From NCBI GenBank assembly GCA_002298995.1, contig DBMO01000007.1, positions 36,207 to 100,206 of the forward strand: a stretch of DNA of 64,000 nt, written 5' to 3'. This document shows, one piece after another, positions 8,864-17,759 of the stretch. Positions within the stretch are counted from its first letter, which is position 1; every line of letters begins with the position of its first letter. The notes under the pieces are model-generated. The model was not told where the DNA came from, searched no databases, and saw only the letters and a list, made by a program, of their open reading frames with translations. A program made the translations under genes and the position numbers. The DNA comes from Desulfarculales bacterium UBA696 (GTDB lineage Bacteria; Desulfobacterota; Syntrophobacteria; Syntrophobacterales; Syntrophobacteraceae).

Positions 8864-10108
8864 TTAATTTTCCAGACAGCCATGGCCGGTTGGAGAGCCT
8901 ATTACGGCAGGTATCTCGACCACGAAACGGGCGCCCCCTCCCGGATTGTTAAAAGCCTTGAGGGTCCCCTGGTGGTTCTTGACGATCCCATAACTCACCG
9001 CCAGTCCCAGTCCGGTCCCCTGTGGCTTTGTCGTGTAGAAAGGTTCGAAAATCCGCCCCAGGTCATCTTCTGAAATACCGCTTCCGGTATCTTCCACTTC
9101 TCCCACAATGCACATCCGGTCGAGATCGAACCGGCTGCTGACCTTTATGGTTCCGTCCCGGCCTATAGCCTCGGTGGAATTAAGCAGCAGATTTGTGAAT
9201 ACCTGCTGAATCTGGTTCTGGTTCAAAAGGCATTCGGGCAGGTCGGAGAACAGGTCTTTTGTTATTTCTATGCGGTTGCCGCGGAACATATTGTCGAGAA
9301 GGCTGAGCGTCTTTTGAATTATCGTGTTGAGATTGGCCATGGTTTGCTGATGGGTCTTTTCGCGCGAGAACTCCAGCAGGTCCTTTATGATTTCACGGCA
9401 GCGCACCGTTTCTTCGATTATTATGTCCAGACCCTCCCCGACGGTGCCCCCCGGATCGGCCTTTTCCCTCAAACTGGTACTGAAAAGCAGAATTCCCGAA
9501 AGCGGATTATTTATTTCGTGTGCTATACCTGCCGCCATCCTGCCCAGTGCGGTAAGTTTATCGGTTCGCGTAGCCAGTTGATCGTAGCGGCACTGCAATT
9601 CTTCAAAAAGCCAGGCACGCTCCACCGCGCACGCGCATTCCTGGGCAACGGAGGACAAGAAGTCCAGCTCTTCCTCGGGGAAGATTCTCTTCTCGGCGAA
9701 GCAGATCCGAATTACCCCGATGATGTCTTTTCTAAGCGTTATCGGAAGGTTCAGCATCATGCGGATACCTTCCTCCCAGGCCTCCTCGGGATACTGAACT
9801 CGGGGATCGTTTAGTATGTCGTCAATTATGACCGGACGATTTTCCCGGTACATTTCCTCGATCACCCTCATATTCGAAACCGGTCCCTTGCTTACGTAAT
9901 GGTCGCTCAAACCATAAGCGGCACAGAGTTCGAGTTGGCCCTTCTCAAGGTCAAGGCTCCGGAACATGGTTCCCTTTGCTCCCAGGATCTGGGTCACTTT
10001 GGAAACAACCAGCTCGAGAACTTCGCGAACGTCGGTAGACGAATGCACCAGCGCGATTATCTCGCGAAATACATCGTAGAAACCCTGGACTCGCAAAGGA
10101 CTCAGCAT
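8864..10108 (-). CDS. GAF-domain histidine kinase heading the formate dehydrogenase operon
   Basis: A 414-residue soluble sensor kinase with no membrane segment. Residues about 20-165 form a GAF domain, followed by a short coiled coil and a HisKA domain with the H-box GIAHEINNPL (His197). The HATPase domain keeps the N-box (NLLLNSTEAI), the G1 box (DTGSGI) and the G2 box (GTGLGLAVS), so it should be active. It is the first gene of a run of five minus-strand genes with no gaps or with overlaps, ending in fdhA, implying control of formate metabolism by an intracellular signal. Its expected partner regulator next door is degraded, so the phosphoryl target is unclear. The ATG at 10108 has a GGGAG site 11 bases upstream. 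Confidence 0.9.
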   Translation of the reverse strand: MLSPLRVQGFYDVFREIIALVHSSTDVREVLELVVSKVTQILGAKGTMFRSLDLEKGQLELCAAYGLSDHYVSKGPVSNMRVIEEMYRENRPVIIDDILNDPRVQYPEEAWEEGIRMMLNLPITLRKDIIGVIRICFAEKRIFPEEELDFLSSVAQECACAVERAWLFEELQCRYDQLATRTDKLTALGRMAAGIAHEINNPLSGILLFSTSLREKADPGGTVGEGLDIIIEETVRCREIIKDLLEFSREKTHQQTMANLNTIIQKTLSLLDNMFRGNRIEITKDLFSDLPECLLNQNQIQQVFTNLLLNSTEAIGRDGTIKVSSRFDLDRMCIVGEVEDTGSGISEDDLGRIFEPFYTTKPQGTGLGLAVSYGIVKNHQGTLKAFNNPGGGARFVVEIPAVIGSPTGHGCLEN

Positions 10109-10597
10109 GGCGTTTCTTCTCCCGGAGCAGGGGGGATTCCATTCGGATCTGTCGGTATGCTTTTAGACGACGGAGTGGAATTGCGGCGGTAGAAGCTGAG
10201 CGGCGAATTTGGGAAAGAGCGAAAGAACGTGTCAGAATGTTTCACAACTACTGATTAACTGATTTTGGTTTATTGTTCAAGGATAAAAGTCCGGGAAAGC
10301 GCAATCGGCGCGGAGCAATAGCTAAGTATCCATACTTGCCGGGGATTTCCCAGGCAAATATTCTTTAGCATAACTTACGAAAAGATCTTCATGCAATTAT
10401 TACCACCGGTGCCAGGCACGGGCAGGCCGGCGAGCACCCGAATTAACGGCAATTATTTATAGCCAAGCCTTTTCCGCGGGTTTATCTTTTTTAGAGAAAC
10501 CGAGCGCATCGGTTCTCCTGTTGCGTCCTTCCGCCCACATGCTGGAGGGGGCGCCGTCGGAGGGCTTCCATCAGCAGCCCGGAGGGAGGTATACAAA
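10109..10597. other. Divergent intergenic region between the fdh operon and ku
   Basis: 489 bases with no supported gene. For the fdh operon (minus strand) a weak sigma-70-like pair is visible: TTGAAC (10275-10280) and TAATCA (10252-10257) separated by 17 bases. For ku no clear promoter was found; its ribosome binding site GGAGGGAGG lies at about 10580-10588. No sigma-54 (GG-N10-GC) site was recognised. The region is AT-richer than its neighbours in its middle part. Confidence 0.4.
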
Positions 10598-11476
10598 ATG
10601 GCCCGCCCTATTTGGAAAGGAAGTATTTCTTTCGGCCTGGTCAACATTCCCATCACACTATATTCGGCCGAGAAGAAAAAAGATCTCAGCTTCAAGCTAC
10701 TCGACAAGAGGACCCGCTCGCAGGTGCACTACGAAAGGGTAAGCGAGGAAACGAAGCAGGAGGTTCCCTGGGACAATATCGTCAAGGGATACGAGTACAG
10801 CCCCGGAAACTATGTTGTCTTAACCGAGGAAGATTTCAAGAAGGCCGCCGTTGAAGCTACCCAGACAATCGCCATTACGGATTTCGTCGATCTGGCTTCA
10901 ATCGAGTACATATATTTTTCAAAACCCTACTACGTCGTTCCCGGAAAACGGGCCGAGAAGGGCTACGTTCTTTTGCGGGAGATAATGAAGCGCACCGGTA
11001 AAGTTGCCATCGCCCAGGTGGTAATTCGGTCCCGGCAGTACCTTGCAGCGCTCGTACCCCAGGATAACGCCCTCGTCCTGGAGATCCTGCGATACCACCA
11101 TGAACTGCGCGAACCGTCAGAGTTGAGCTTTCCGGCTGGAAGCCTCGAAGAGCACAAAGTATCGGACAGGGAACTCGAAATCGCCGAAATGCTTGTAAAC
11201 AGCATGACGAGCGAATGGAACCCGCAAAAATACCACGATGAATACCGCGACGCCCTCATGGACTGGATAGAGAAAAAGGCTCAAGCCGGAGGCGCAATGC
11301 CTCCCGAAGAAATCCCCGTGGCCAGGAAGGAACCCGCCAAGGTAATCGATATGATGGACCTTCTGAAGCAAAGCGTCGAGCAGGCTGCAAAACAAAGAGG
11401 CGAAGGCCGCGTAAGGTCAAGGGAAAGAGAAGATCGTTCGCGAAAGGCCGGGAGCAAGAAAGCCGTGGGCGAATGA
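10598..11476 (+). CDS. ku: Ku protein for non-homologous end joining
   Basis: A 292-residue bacterial Ku. It starts with the typical MARPIWKGSISFGLVNIPI and contains the core beta-barrel ring that threads onto DNA ends (KGYEYSPGNYVVLTEEDF, YFSKPYYVVP, YLAALVP). The homodimer binds double-strand breaks and recruits LigD, encoded 232 bases downstream on the same strand. The C-terminus is a Lys/Arg-rich tail (RSREREDRSRKAGSKK), common in bacterial Ku and involved in DNA threading and ligase stimulation. A strong GGAGGGAGG site precedes the ATG. A complete Ku/LigD pair suggests the cell repairs breaks in non-dividing states. Confidence 0.96.
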   Translation: MARPIWKGSISFGLVNIPITLYSAEKKKDLSFKLLDKRTRSQVHYERVSEETKQEVPWDNIVKGYEYSPGNYVVLTEEDFKKAAVEATQTIAITDFVDLASIEYIYFSKPYYVVPGKRAEKGYVLLREIMKRTGKVAIAQVVIRSRQYLAALVPQDNALVLEILRYHHELREPSELSFPAGSLEEHKVSDRELEIAEMLVNSMTSEWNPQKYHDEYRDALMDWIEKKAQAGGAMPPEEIPVARKEPAKVIDMMDLLKQSVEQAAKQRGEGRVRSREREDRSRKAGSKKAVGE

Positions 11477-11554
11477 TAACCGGCCAAATATTTTGACTTG
11501 GGTTGGGCAAGAAGGTGTGGCTGTTGCCAAAAATGCGGGACCCAGGTTGCGGCG

Positions 11555-11621
11555 CGGTCTCCTGATCGTGTTGCCACATTCGTCGTAAATGTATGGTGGG
11601 CACGGCATCTTCGTGCCCACC
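11555..11621. repeat. Two adjacent palindromes between ku and ligD
   Basis: 11595-11604 pairs with 11612-11621 (GGTGGGCACG, 10-bp perfect stem, 7-base loop), the same family as the terminator at 3383. Just before it, 11555-11578 is a degraded copy of the other family with core GGTCTCCCGACC. No T-run follows on either strand, so this copy is not an obvious terminator; it may weaken read-through from ku into ligD or be neutral. Confidence 0.75.
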
Positions 11622-11708
11622 GGCCACTGGAGGACACGATGACACCGTGCCACCCCGCGGCTTCTATATGCCGCTATATTGCAACGCCAAATCGGTTCGG
11701 GAGTTCTG

Positions 11709-14408
11709 ATGGGACTTGAAACCTACCAGGAAAAGCGCGACTTCAAACGGACCCCGGAACCGGAAGGCCAAGTCCGGTCCAGTCCAACGCGAAATCTATA
11801 CACTATCCAGAAACATGCGGCAAGCAGGCTCCACTACGACCTCAGGCTCGAACTCGACGGGGTGCTGAAGAGTTGGGCCGTGCCGAAAGGGCCAAGCCTA
11901 AAACCAGGCGAGAAGAGGCTTGCGGTTCACGTCGAAGATCATCCGCTGGAATACGGATCATTTGAGGGCGCCATCCCCGAAGGGGAGTACGGGGGCGGCA
12001 CGGTCATGCTGTGGGACAGGGGGCGATGGGAACCCATCGGAGATCCGCATGAAGGCTACGCCAAAGGAGACTTAAAATTCAGGCTCCATGGCGAAAAGCT
12101 CAACGGCGCCTGGGTCCTTGCCAGAATGAAGGGGAATTCCGGCGAGGAGGGCAAGAACTGGCTGCTCATCAAGAAAAGGGATGAGTACGCGATTTCATCC
12201 GGCGATCCCGATCCCGTGGACTACATGGACCGAAGCGTGGCCGGCGGCAGGTCGATGTCCGAAATAGCCGCCCGGAGCGAAAAAGTGTGGTTCGAAGGCG
12301 AGGCGCTTCCTGGGACTGACTCGCGGGTGGAGGCCGCGCGGGCCGAATCGGGTAAGGGAGCAAGAAAAAAGACGCGGGCCCCCATTGACCCTTCAGGTCT
12401 GTCGGGTGCGCGCCCCGCTCCCCTGCCGCATATCTTCCGCCCCGAGCTTGCAACGCTCGTCGCCAAGCCCCCCGAGGGGGAAAACTGGATTCACGAAATT
12501 AAGTACGACGGATACAGAATCCTTTGCTTCCTATCCGATGGCGCTGTTCGTCTCGTTTCGAGAAATGGAAACGATTGGACCGTCAAATTTCGGGAAATTG
12601 CGGAAGTCGTGTCGAAACCGCCGGTTGAAAGCGCCATCCTGGATGGGGAACTGGTGGTTCTTGACGAGAAAGGCAGGACAGATTTCCAGGCGCTCCAGAA
12701 CATCCTGAAAGGGATCGGACCGGGGAAGCTCGTCTATTACGTTTTTGATATTCCCTATGCCGCCGGCTTCGATTTAACTTCGACCCCGCTGGTTGTTCGC
12801 AAAGGATTATTGCGAAATTTGCTCGAATCGTGGTCCCAAAAATCCGCAAACGACTCGATTCGCTACTCAGACCACATACAGGGAAATGGCGGGGCGGTTT
12901 TCTCAAACGCCTGCCGCCTTGGCCTCGAAGGAATCGTATCGAAGCAGTCTGACAGCCCCTACGATCAAAAACGCTCCCGGCGCTGGCTCAAGGTGAAGTG
13001 CTTTCACCGACAGGAATTCGTAATCGGCGGCTTCACCGAACCCGGCGGCTCCCGGACGGGATTTGGCGCTTTGCTCCTGGGCTACTACCGCCCGGACGGG
13101 GCACTGGTCTATTCGGGGAAGGCAGGCACGGGTTTTGGCGAGAGAGACCTGGCAGAAATGACCCCCAGGCTCGCGACCCTTGAAATAGATAAATCTCCCT
13201 TCGTAAATCCCCCGACCGGCCACGAAGAAAAGGGGGTTCATTGGATTCGCCCCACGTTGGTCACGGAAGTCGAATTTTCCTCCTGGACCAAGGAAGGCAT
13301 CCTGCGCCATCCCTCGTTTAAAGGACTAAGAGAAGACAAGGACTCAAAGGAGATTGTCAGGGAAGACCCCGAACCTCTGGCGCCGGTCGGGAGTACCCAA
13401 GCGGAAAACTCGACCGGAAATAACTCCATGAAAGAAGCTCCATCCAAAACCGAGAGCCCGAATGTTCCAGTTCCAAAAGCCGGTGCACAAAAGCGGGGCA
13501 AATCCAGCGGCGCAAAAAGCGGCGGGATAGATTTGGCACTCTCAAATCCGGACCGGGTGCTTTATCCGGAAATCGGAATCACCAAGCGCGATCTCGCCGA
13601 GTATTACGCCGAGGTTGCCGAATGGATGCTTCCTCACCTGGCGCGGCGCCCTCTTACACTGGTGCGCTGCCCCGAGGGGTGGCAAAAAGAGTGTTTTTTT
13701 CAAAAGCACCTTGGAGATATAGCCCCTGGAGTCCTTCGCCAGATATCCTTCATGGGAAGGGAGGGAGTAGAATATTACAGCATCGTTGATAATGTTGATG
13801 GCCTCCTTTCGCTGGTGCGGATAGGGGCCCTCGAAATTCACGTGTGGGGGAGCCGCGAGGAAAATCTGGAACAACCGGATTTGATGATTTTCGACCTCGA
13901 CCCTGACCCCGAGGTACCATGGGAAAAGATGGTCCGCGCGGCCTTTCTCGTTCGGGAACGCCTGACCGATCTTGGTCTGAGAAGCTTCGTGAAGACCACG
14001 GGCGGCAAGGGGCTCCACATAGCTGTACCCCTTATACCACGCGGGAACTGGGACGATGTGAAAGGGTTCTCGCGGGCGATAGCCGAGGGCATAGTCCGCG
14101 AATCGCCCAACGAATACATTGCGACTATGTCCAAGAGCAAACGCAAAGGGAAGGTATTTATAGATTATCTCAGAAACGGCAGGGGTGCGACCTTCATCGC
14201 CGCCTATTCAGCACGCGCAAGAAACGGCGCGCCCGCTTCAGCGCCAATCGGCTGGGATGAACTCCTGTCCGGCATCCGGCCTGACAGCTTCAATATCGGC
14301 AACATTCGCCAGAGGCTTGCATCGCTCAAAAAAGACCCCTGGGAAGGCTATTTCAAAGTCCGCCAGACAATCACGGATAAGATGATAAAAGTCCAAAAAA
14401 GGTTGTGA
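11709..14408 (+). CDS. ligD: Multidomain ATP-dependent DNA ligase LigD (phosphoesterase-ligase-polymerase)
   Basis: An 899-residue protein with three enzymes in one chain. Residues about 1-170 are the 3'-phosphoesterase (RLHYDLRLE, EYGGGTV). About 235-540 is the ATP-dependent ligase with the adenylated lysine in EIKYDGYR (Lys265) and the OB fold. About 615-890 is the primase-like polymerase, with the metal-binding DLD of IFDLDPD and TTGGKGLH. Domain order is PE-Lig-Pol, as in Pseudomonas, not the Pol-PE-Lig order of mycobacteria. A Ser/Pro/Lys-rich linker (about 560-610) separates ligase and polymerase. The ATG at 11709 has GGGAG at 5-base spacing; an in-frame ATG at 11679 lacks a site. It works with Ku in end joining. 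Confidence 0.96.
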   Translation: MGLETYQEKRDFKRTPEPEGQVRSSPTRNLYTIQKHAASRLHYDLRLELDGVLKSWAVPKGPSLKPGEKRLAVHVEDHPLEYGSFEGAIPEGEYGGGTVMLWDRGRWEPIGDPHEGYAKGDLKFRLHGEKLNGAWVLARMKGNSGEEGKNWLLIKKRDEYAISSGDPDPVDYMDRSVAGGRSMSEIAARSEKVWFEGEALPGTDSRVEAARAESGKGARKKTRAPIDPSGLSGARPAPLPHIFRPELATLVAKPPEGENWIHEIKYDGYRILCFLSDGAVRLVSRNGNDWTVKFREIAEVVSKPPVESAILDGELVVLDEKGRTDFQALQNILKGIGPGKLVYYVFDIPYAAGFDLTSTPLVVRKGLLRNLLESWSQKSANDSIRYSDHIQGNGGAVFSNACRLGLEGIVSKQSDSPYDQKRSRRWLKVKCFHRQEFVIGGFTEPGGSRTGFGALLLGYYRPDGALVYSGKAGTGFGERDLAEMTPRLATLEIDKSPFVNPPTGHEEKGVHWIRPTLVTEVEFSSWTKEGILRHPSFKGLREDKDSKEIVREDPEPLAPVGSTQAENSTGNNSMKEAPSKTESPNVPVPKAGAQKRGKSSGAKSGGIDLALSNPDRVLYPEIGITKRDLAEYYAEVAEWMLPHLARRPLTLVRCPEGWQKECFFQKHLGDIAPGVLRQISFMGREGVEYYSIVDNVDGLLSLVRIGALEIHVWGSREENLEQPDLMIFDLDPDPEVPWEKMVRAAFLVRERLTDLGLRSFVKTTGGKGLHIAVPLIPRGNWDDVKGFSRAIAEGIVRESPNEYIATMSKSKRKGKVFIDYLRNGRGATFIAAYSARARNGAPASAPIGWDELLSGIRPDSFNIGNIRQRLASLKKDPWEGYFKVRQTITDKMIKVQKRL

Positions 14409-14436
14409 CATAACCGCTGAAGGCACGAAGGGCCTG

Positions 14437-16881
14437 CTATCTCTGAATCCTCATCTTGAGGTTCCTCATCTTTTCAAGGAATTCCCTCGATGCCTCGCTT
14501 CCGCGCTGATCAATTACATGGGGGGTGATGGCCACTATCAGTTCGGTTTTTTGCAAGGTCCTGCCGGTGCTGCTGAAAAGGGGCTTTAAGAGCGGAATTT
14601 CCTGTAGGCCCGGAATTCCCGTTTTCTCGTTGTTTTCGTTCGAATCGAGTATTCCCCCAATTATGACGGTCGAGCCGCTCTGGGCAAGCAAAGTTGTCTT
14701 GATGTTGCGTTCGACAAATGTTGGAGCCTGATTGTTTGCGCCAACCGTTGCATTGGGACCGACACGCCGGATTATTCCTTCGACCTCGAGCCTGACAAGG
14801 CCGCCGGCATTTATGTGCGGCGTGACGTTGAGTATCGTTCCTGTTTCCTCGTATTGAATTGTACTGAAAACGCTTGACGCCGAAAGATCCGCGGAGGTGC
14901 CGCCGGTAAACGAACCGGTCGGTACAGGCTGCCGGCCGCCGACCGTGATTGTCGCGTCCTTGTTATCGGTTGCCAGAAGGCTAGGGTTGGAAAGGATATT
15001 GATATTTGTCTTGGATGAGAGGATATTCAGAAAAACGGCAAGGTCCTTGGCACTGGCGATCCACGACATACCAAGCCCCGCGCCGGCAACACTCCCGATA
15101 TCGGGAAATCCGAAGGTCGAGGTGGTTGTAGCGCTGCCCGTACCGATGGTGGATGACTGCTTGTTCGAAAGCCCCCCCAGTGAGAGGCCAAGCCCGGTCG
15201 GGTCATGGGGATTGTGCTGGAACCAGTATTTTATTCCGTATTGAAAATCCTTGTTCAGAGTGACCTCGGCTATCATTACTTCGATTAGAACCGCCCGCGG
15301 GAGCAGATCGAGCGTCTCCACGGTTTTCTTTATTTTTGCATAATCCGATGCATTTGCCCGCACAACTATCGCATTGTTTACTTCATCCGCAATTACGGTC
15401 ACCTCACCGGTGAAAATCCTTGGTTTGCCTGCTGCCTGGCCCCCTGTCGTACCGACAGAGCCTAGCGTGCCCCCGCCGGTCGTGCCTCTGGATGCAGTCG
15501 AACCGTAGGTGCTCCCCGTCCCTCCAAAGGTGCTTCCAGACATCGAACTCGTGCCTGTGCCGGTGGTCGTTCCCGTTCTGCCGCTTCCAAAACTCGAAGA
15601 CCCGCCAAAGGAGGACCCGCTGCTGCCTGTGCCGAACCCGCTGCTGCTGCCTGTGCCGAACCCGCCGCCACGGGTTGAAGTCCTTCCTCCCGAGGCGACG
15701 ACCTGCTGTTCGAGCCTCCTGGCTCCACCGCCGCCCCCCAGTCCGTAGACTGAATTAAGAATGTCGGCTATGTCACGCGCAAGGCCGTTCTGGATGAAAT
15801 AGACGTATATCTGTTCGCCGGATTCCACGCCCTGGACGTCAAGCGCATTTATCCATTGCTTCGCGGATTTTATCAAATCGCTATTCTGGGCCATAACCAG
15901 AACGCCGCCAAAACTCTGGAGCGGAATAAAGGCGATGTTGTTCTTGATGGCGCTCTCTTTCACACCGCCAAGCTTGTTCAGCAAGGTTTCCATCCCCTGC
16001 ACCGCATCCTGGGGCGATATCGACCGCAGCGGGATTATCTCCATGCTGACTTCCTGAAGGATATTCACATCTATCGTTTTCAGGAGGTTGATAATCGAGC
16101 GGGCGTTTTCGGTCTCTTCGATGAAAATCAGACTGTTGGTGAGTGACTCGACAATGACTTTCTTGCCGGCCGACAGGAAAGGAGATGCCAGGTTGGATGC
16201 CTGTTTCGCATCCATATATCGCAGCCGGTAAATAACTATTATGGGCCTGACACCATCTTTCTGGGCCTTCAAAAGGGCGGCGTCGGCGATGGGCAGCCCG
16301 GTACCCGTGGTTTTCTGCGATGATTGTATGAAATACATGCCCTTCTTGGGCACGACGCTCACCCCGTTTGACTCATAGGCCCGCGTCACCATCTGGAGAA
16401 GTTCCTGCGGGGTAAACTCTCCTTCGATGTACATGCTTATGCGGCCCTGCAGCCCCTGGTCCAAAACATAGTTGACCTTGAGCTGATCGCCGAAAATCTG
16501 GCTCGTGACTTCCGATATGTCGGCCTTGTCGAAGTTGAGAACTATTTTCTGCCGCTCGGGTTCAGCTCCGGGAGTGATGGTAGTCAGGGGTTCCTGCCCC
16601 TCGGGGGTCAGGAGGCCGGTGGGCAGTGGCTTGCCCATTATGGATATTTCTTTTTTCTTCTTTTCTCCCTTTTCTCCACCCTTTTTTTCGCCGCCTAGCG
16701 ACTGGACAACTTCAATCGGCTGACCCGATTCTCTCTCCAGTTGCGTGTATTCGCTGAGGGTGCCGAGGGAATGGGGCGCCGGGGATACCTTGCCCACCGG
16801 GGACTTTGGCGCTGTGGCCGTCTGGCAGGAGATAAAAGAAAAGGCCAGCATAATTAGAACGATAGCCTGGCGTGTTCTCAT
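14437..16881 (-). CDS. gspD: Type II secretion outer-membrane secretin GspD (lipoprotein form)
   Basis: An 814-residue secretin forming the outer-membrane channel. The N-terminus is a lipoprotein signal (lipobox FISC, Cys19). It is followed by the N0 domain and repeated N1-N3 domains (for example YRLRYMDAKQASNLASPFL and VYFIQNGLARDIADILN), then the secretin core ending in TELIVAITPHVI. Between N2 and N3 lies about 90 residues of Gly/Ser/Thr-rich low-complexity sequence, longer than in standard GspD. A strong AAGGAGGGG ribosome binding site precedes the ATG. It is the last gene of the gsp cluster, separated from gspM by 290 bases. Being itself a lipoprotein, it may not need a separate pilotin; none is present here. 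Confidence 0.93.
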   Translation of the reverse strand: MRTRQAIVLIMLAFSFISCQTATAPKSPVGKVSPAPHSLGTLSEYTQLERESGQPIEVVQSLGGEKKGGEKGEKKKKEISIMGKPLPTGLLTPEGQEPLTTITPGAEPERQKIVLNFDKADISEVTSQIFGDQLKVNYVLDQGLQGRISMYIEGEFTPQELLQMVTRAYESNGVSVVPKKGMYFIQSSQKTTGTGLPIADAALLKAQKDGVRPIIVIYRLRYMDAKQASNLASPFLSAGKKVIVESLTNSLIFIEETENARSIINLLKTIDVNILQEVSMEIIPLRSISPQDAVQGMETLLNKLGGVKESAIKNNIAFIPLQSFGGVLVMAQNSDLIKSAKQWINALDVQGVESGEQIYVYFIQNGLARDIADILNSVYGLGGGGGARRLEQQVVASGGRTSTRGGGFGTGSSSGFGTGSSGSSFGGSSSFGSGRTGTTTGTGTSSMSGSTFGGTGSTYGSTASRGTTGGGTLGSVGTTGGQAAGKPRIFTGEVTVIADEVNNAIVVRANASDYAKIKKTVETLDLLPRAVLIEVMIAEVTLNKDFQYGIKYWFQHNPHDPTGLGLSLGGLSNKQSSTIGTGSATTTSTFGFPDIGSVAGAGLGMSWIASAKDLAVFLNILSSKTNINILSNPSLLATDNKDATITVGGRQPVPTGSFTGGTSADLSASSVFSTIQYEETGTILNVTPHINAGGLVRLEVEGIIRRVGPNATVGANNQAPTFVERNIKTTLLAQSGSTVIIGGILDSNENNEKTGIPGLQEIPLLKPLFSSTGRTLQKTELIVAITPHVIDQRGSEASREFLEKMRNLKMRIQR

Positions 16882-17171
16882 ACGAAAGGCCCCTCCTTAC
16901 TTCGAGAACTTGCTCAATGACTGTCAGATACTTCAACAGAATGCAACCGCGCCAATCGCCAGAGGCGTATATCCGAGACCTTCATTCGGTCCGGGCCGGG
17001 CAATTCCGGGCGAGTTCAATTATCATTGGTATGTCTTATACTCGAAGCCTTTGCTATAGTTCAACAGTTATCGAGGCAAGTTGTAGATCCGGGCAATCGC
17101 CGACAAATGTATTTCCCTACCTGAGTTTGCCCAAAGCTAATACCTCGTTGAAAAGAAATGAAGAAGGAGAA

Positions 17172-17759
17172 TCACGTTTTTTCGCCCTTTTCCATCAATG
17201 CAGCGAGAATAACGTTTACAACCAGATCCGGTCCCCTGTTCCGCTGAATTTTTTGAATATTAATTTCCTGCACAAGGATCGCAAATTCCGAGTTTCTTAC
17301 TCGATCAAGAAAATAATAGAGACCATCCACGTTTGTCATCAAATTAAAACGGAGGTGAACTTCGGAATAGAGGCCGTACTCCTTGCTCGCGAGCACCTGG
17401 TAGGTCTTGATGTCGAGTTTCTGGCCGTCTCCGCCCTTGGACGACAGCAGGTCCCCGAGAGAAGCTGCCAGCTGGTAGGGATCCGTCCCTCGAAAAAGCC
17501 TCTTTTGCATTTCCTTGAGTTCCTGCTCCTGCTTTTCGAGATTTTGCCTTATCTCTCCGGATTGTTTGAGTTTTTGCTCATATTTATGGACAAGCTCCTC
17601 CTGCTGCTTAATCTTGGCCTCGATTATCTCGTTTTGACCAATCACCTGGTCCAGCCAAGCGATTTTAAGCGCCAGCAGTGCGAGTACGAGGATGGCACAG
17701 GCCATAATCGTCTTGCGGTATTTCTTTGTTTGCGCCAACGAGGGCCATTGAATTTTCAT
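17172..17759 (-). CDS. gspM: Type II secretion protein M-like (GspM/PilO type)
   Basis: 195 residues: a short cytoplasmic N-terminus, one membrane helix (about residues 18-36), a long charged coiled coil (about 40-90, EIIEAKIKQQEELVHKYEQ) and a ferredoxin-like periplasmic domain. This is the layout of GspM/PilO inner-membrane platform proteins that pair with GspL. Its ATG overlaps the stop of the GspL-like gene (ATGA), implying coupled translation and matched amounts. Sequence conservation in this family is low, so the assignment rests on architecture and position. Confidence 0.82.
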   Translation of the reverse strand: MKIQWPSLAQTKKYRKTIMACAILVLALLALKIAWLDQVIGQNEIIEAKIKQQEELVHKYEQKLKQSGEIRQNLEKQEQELKEMQKRLFRGTDPYQLAASLGDLLSSKGGDGQKLDIKTYQVLASKEYGLYSEVHLRFNLMTNVDGLYYFLDRVRNSEFAILVQEINIQKIQRNRGPDLVVNVILAALMEKGEKT

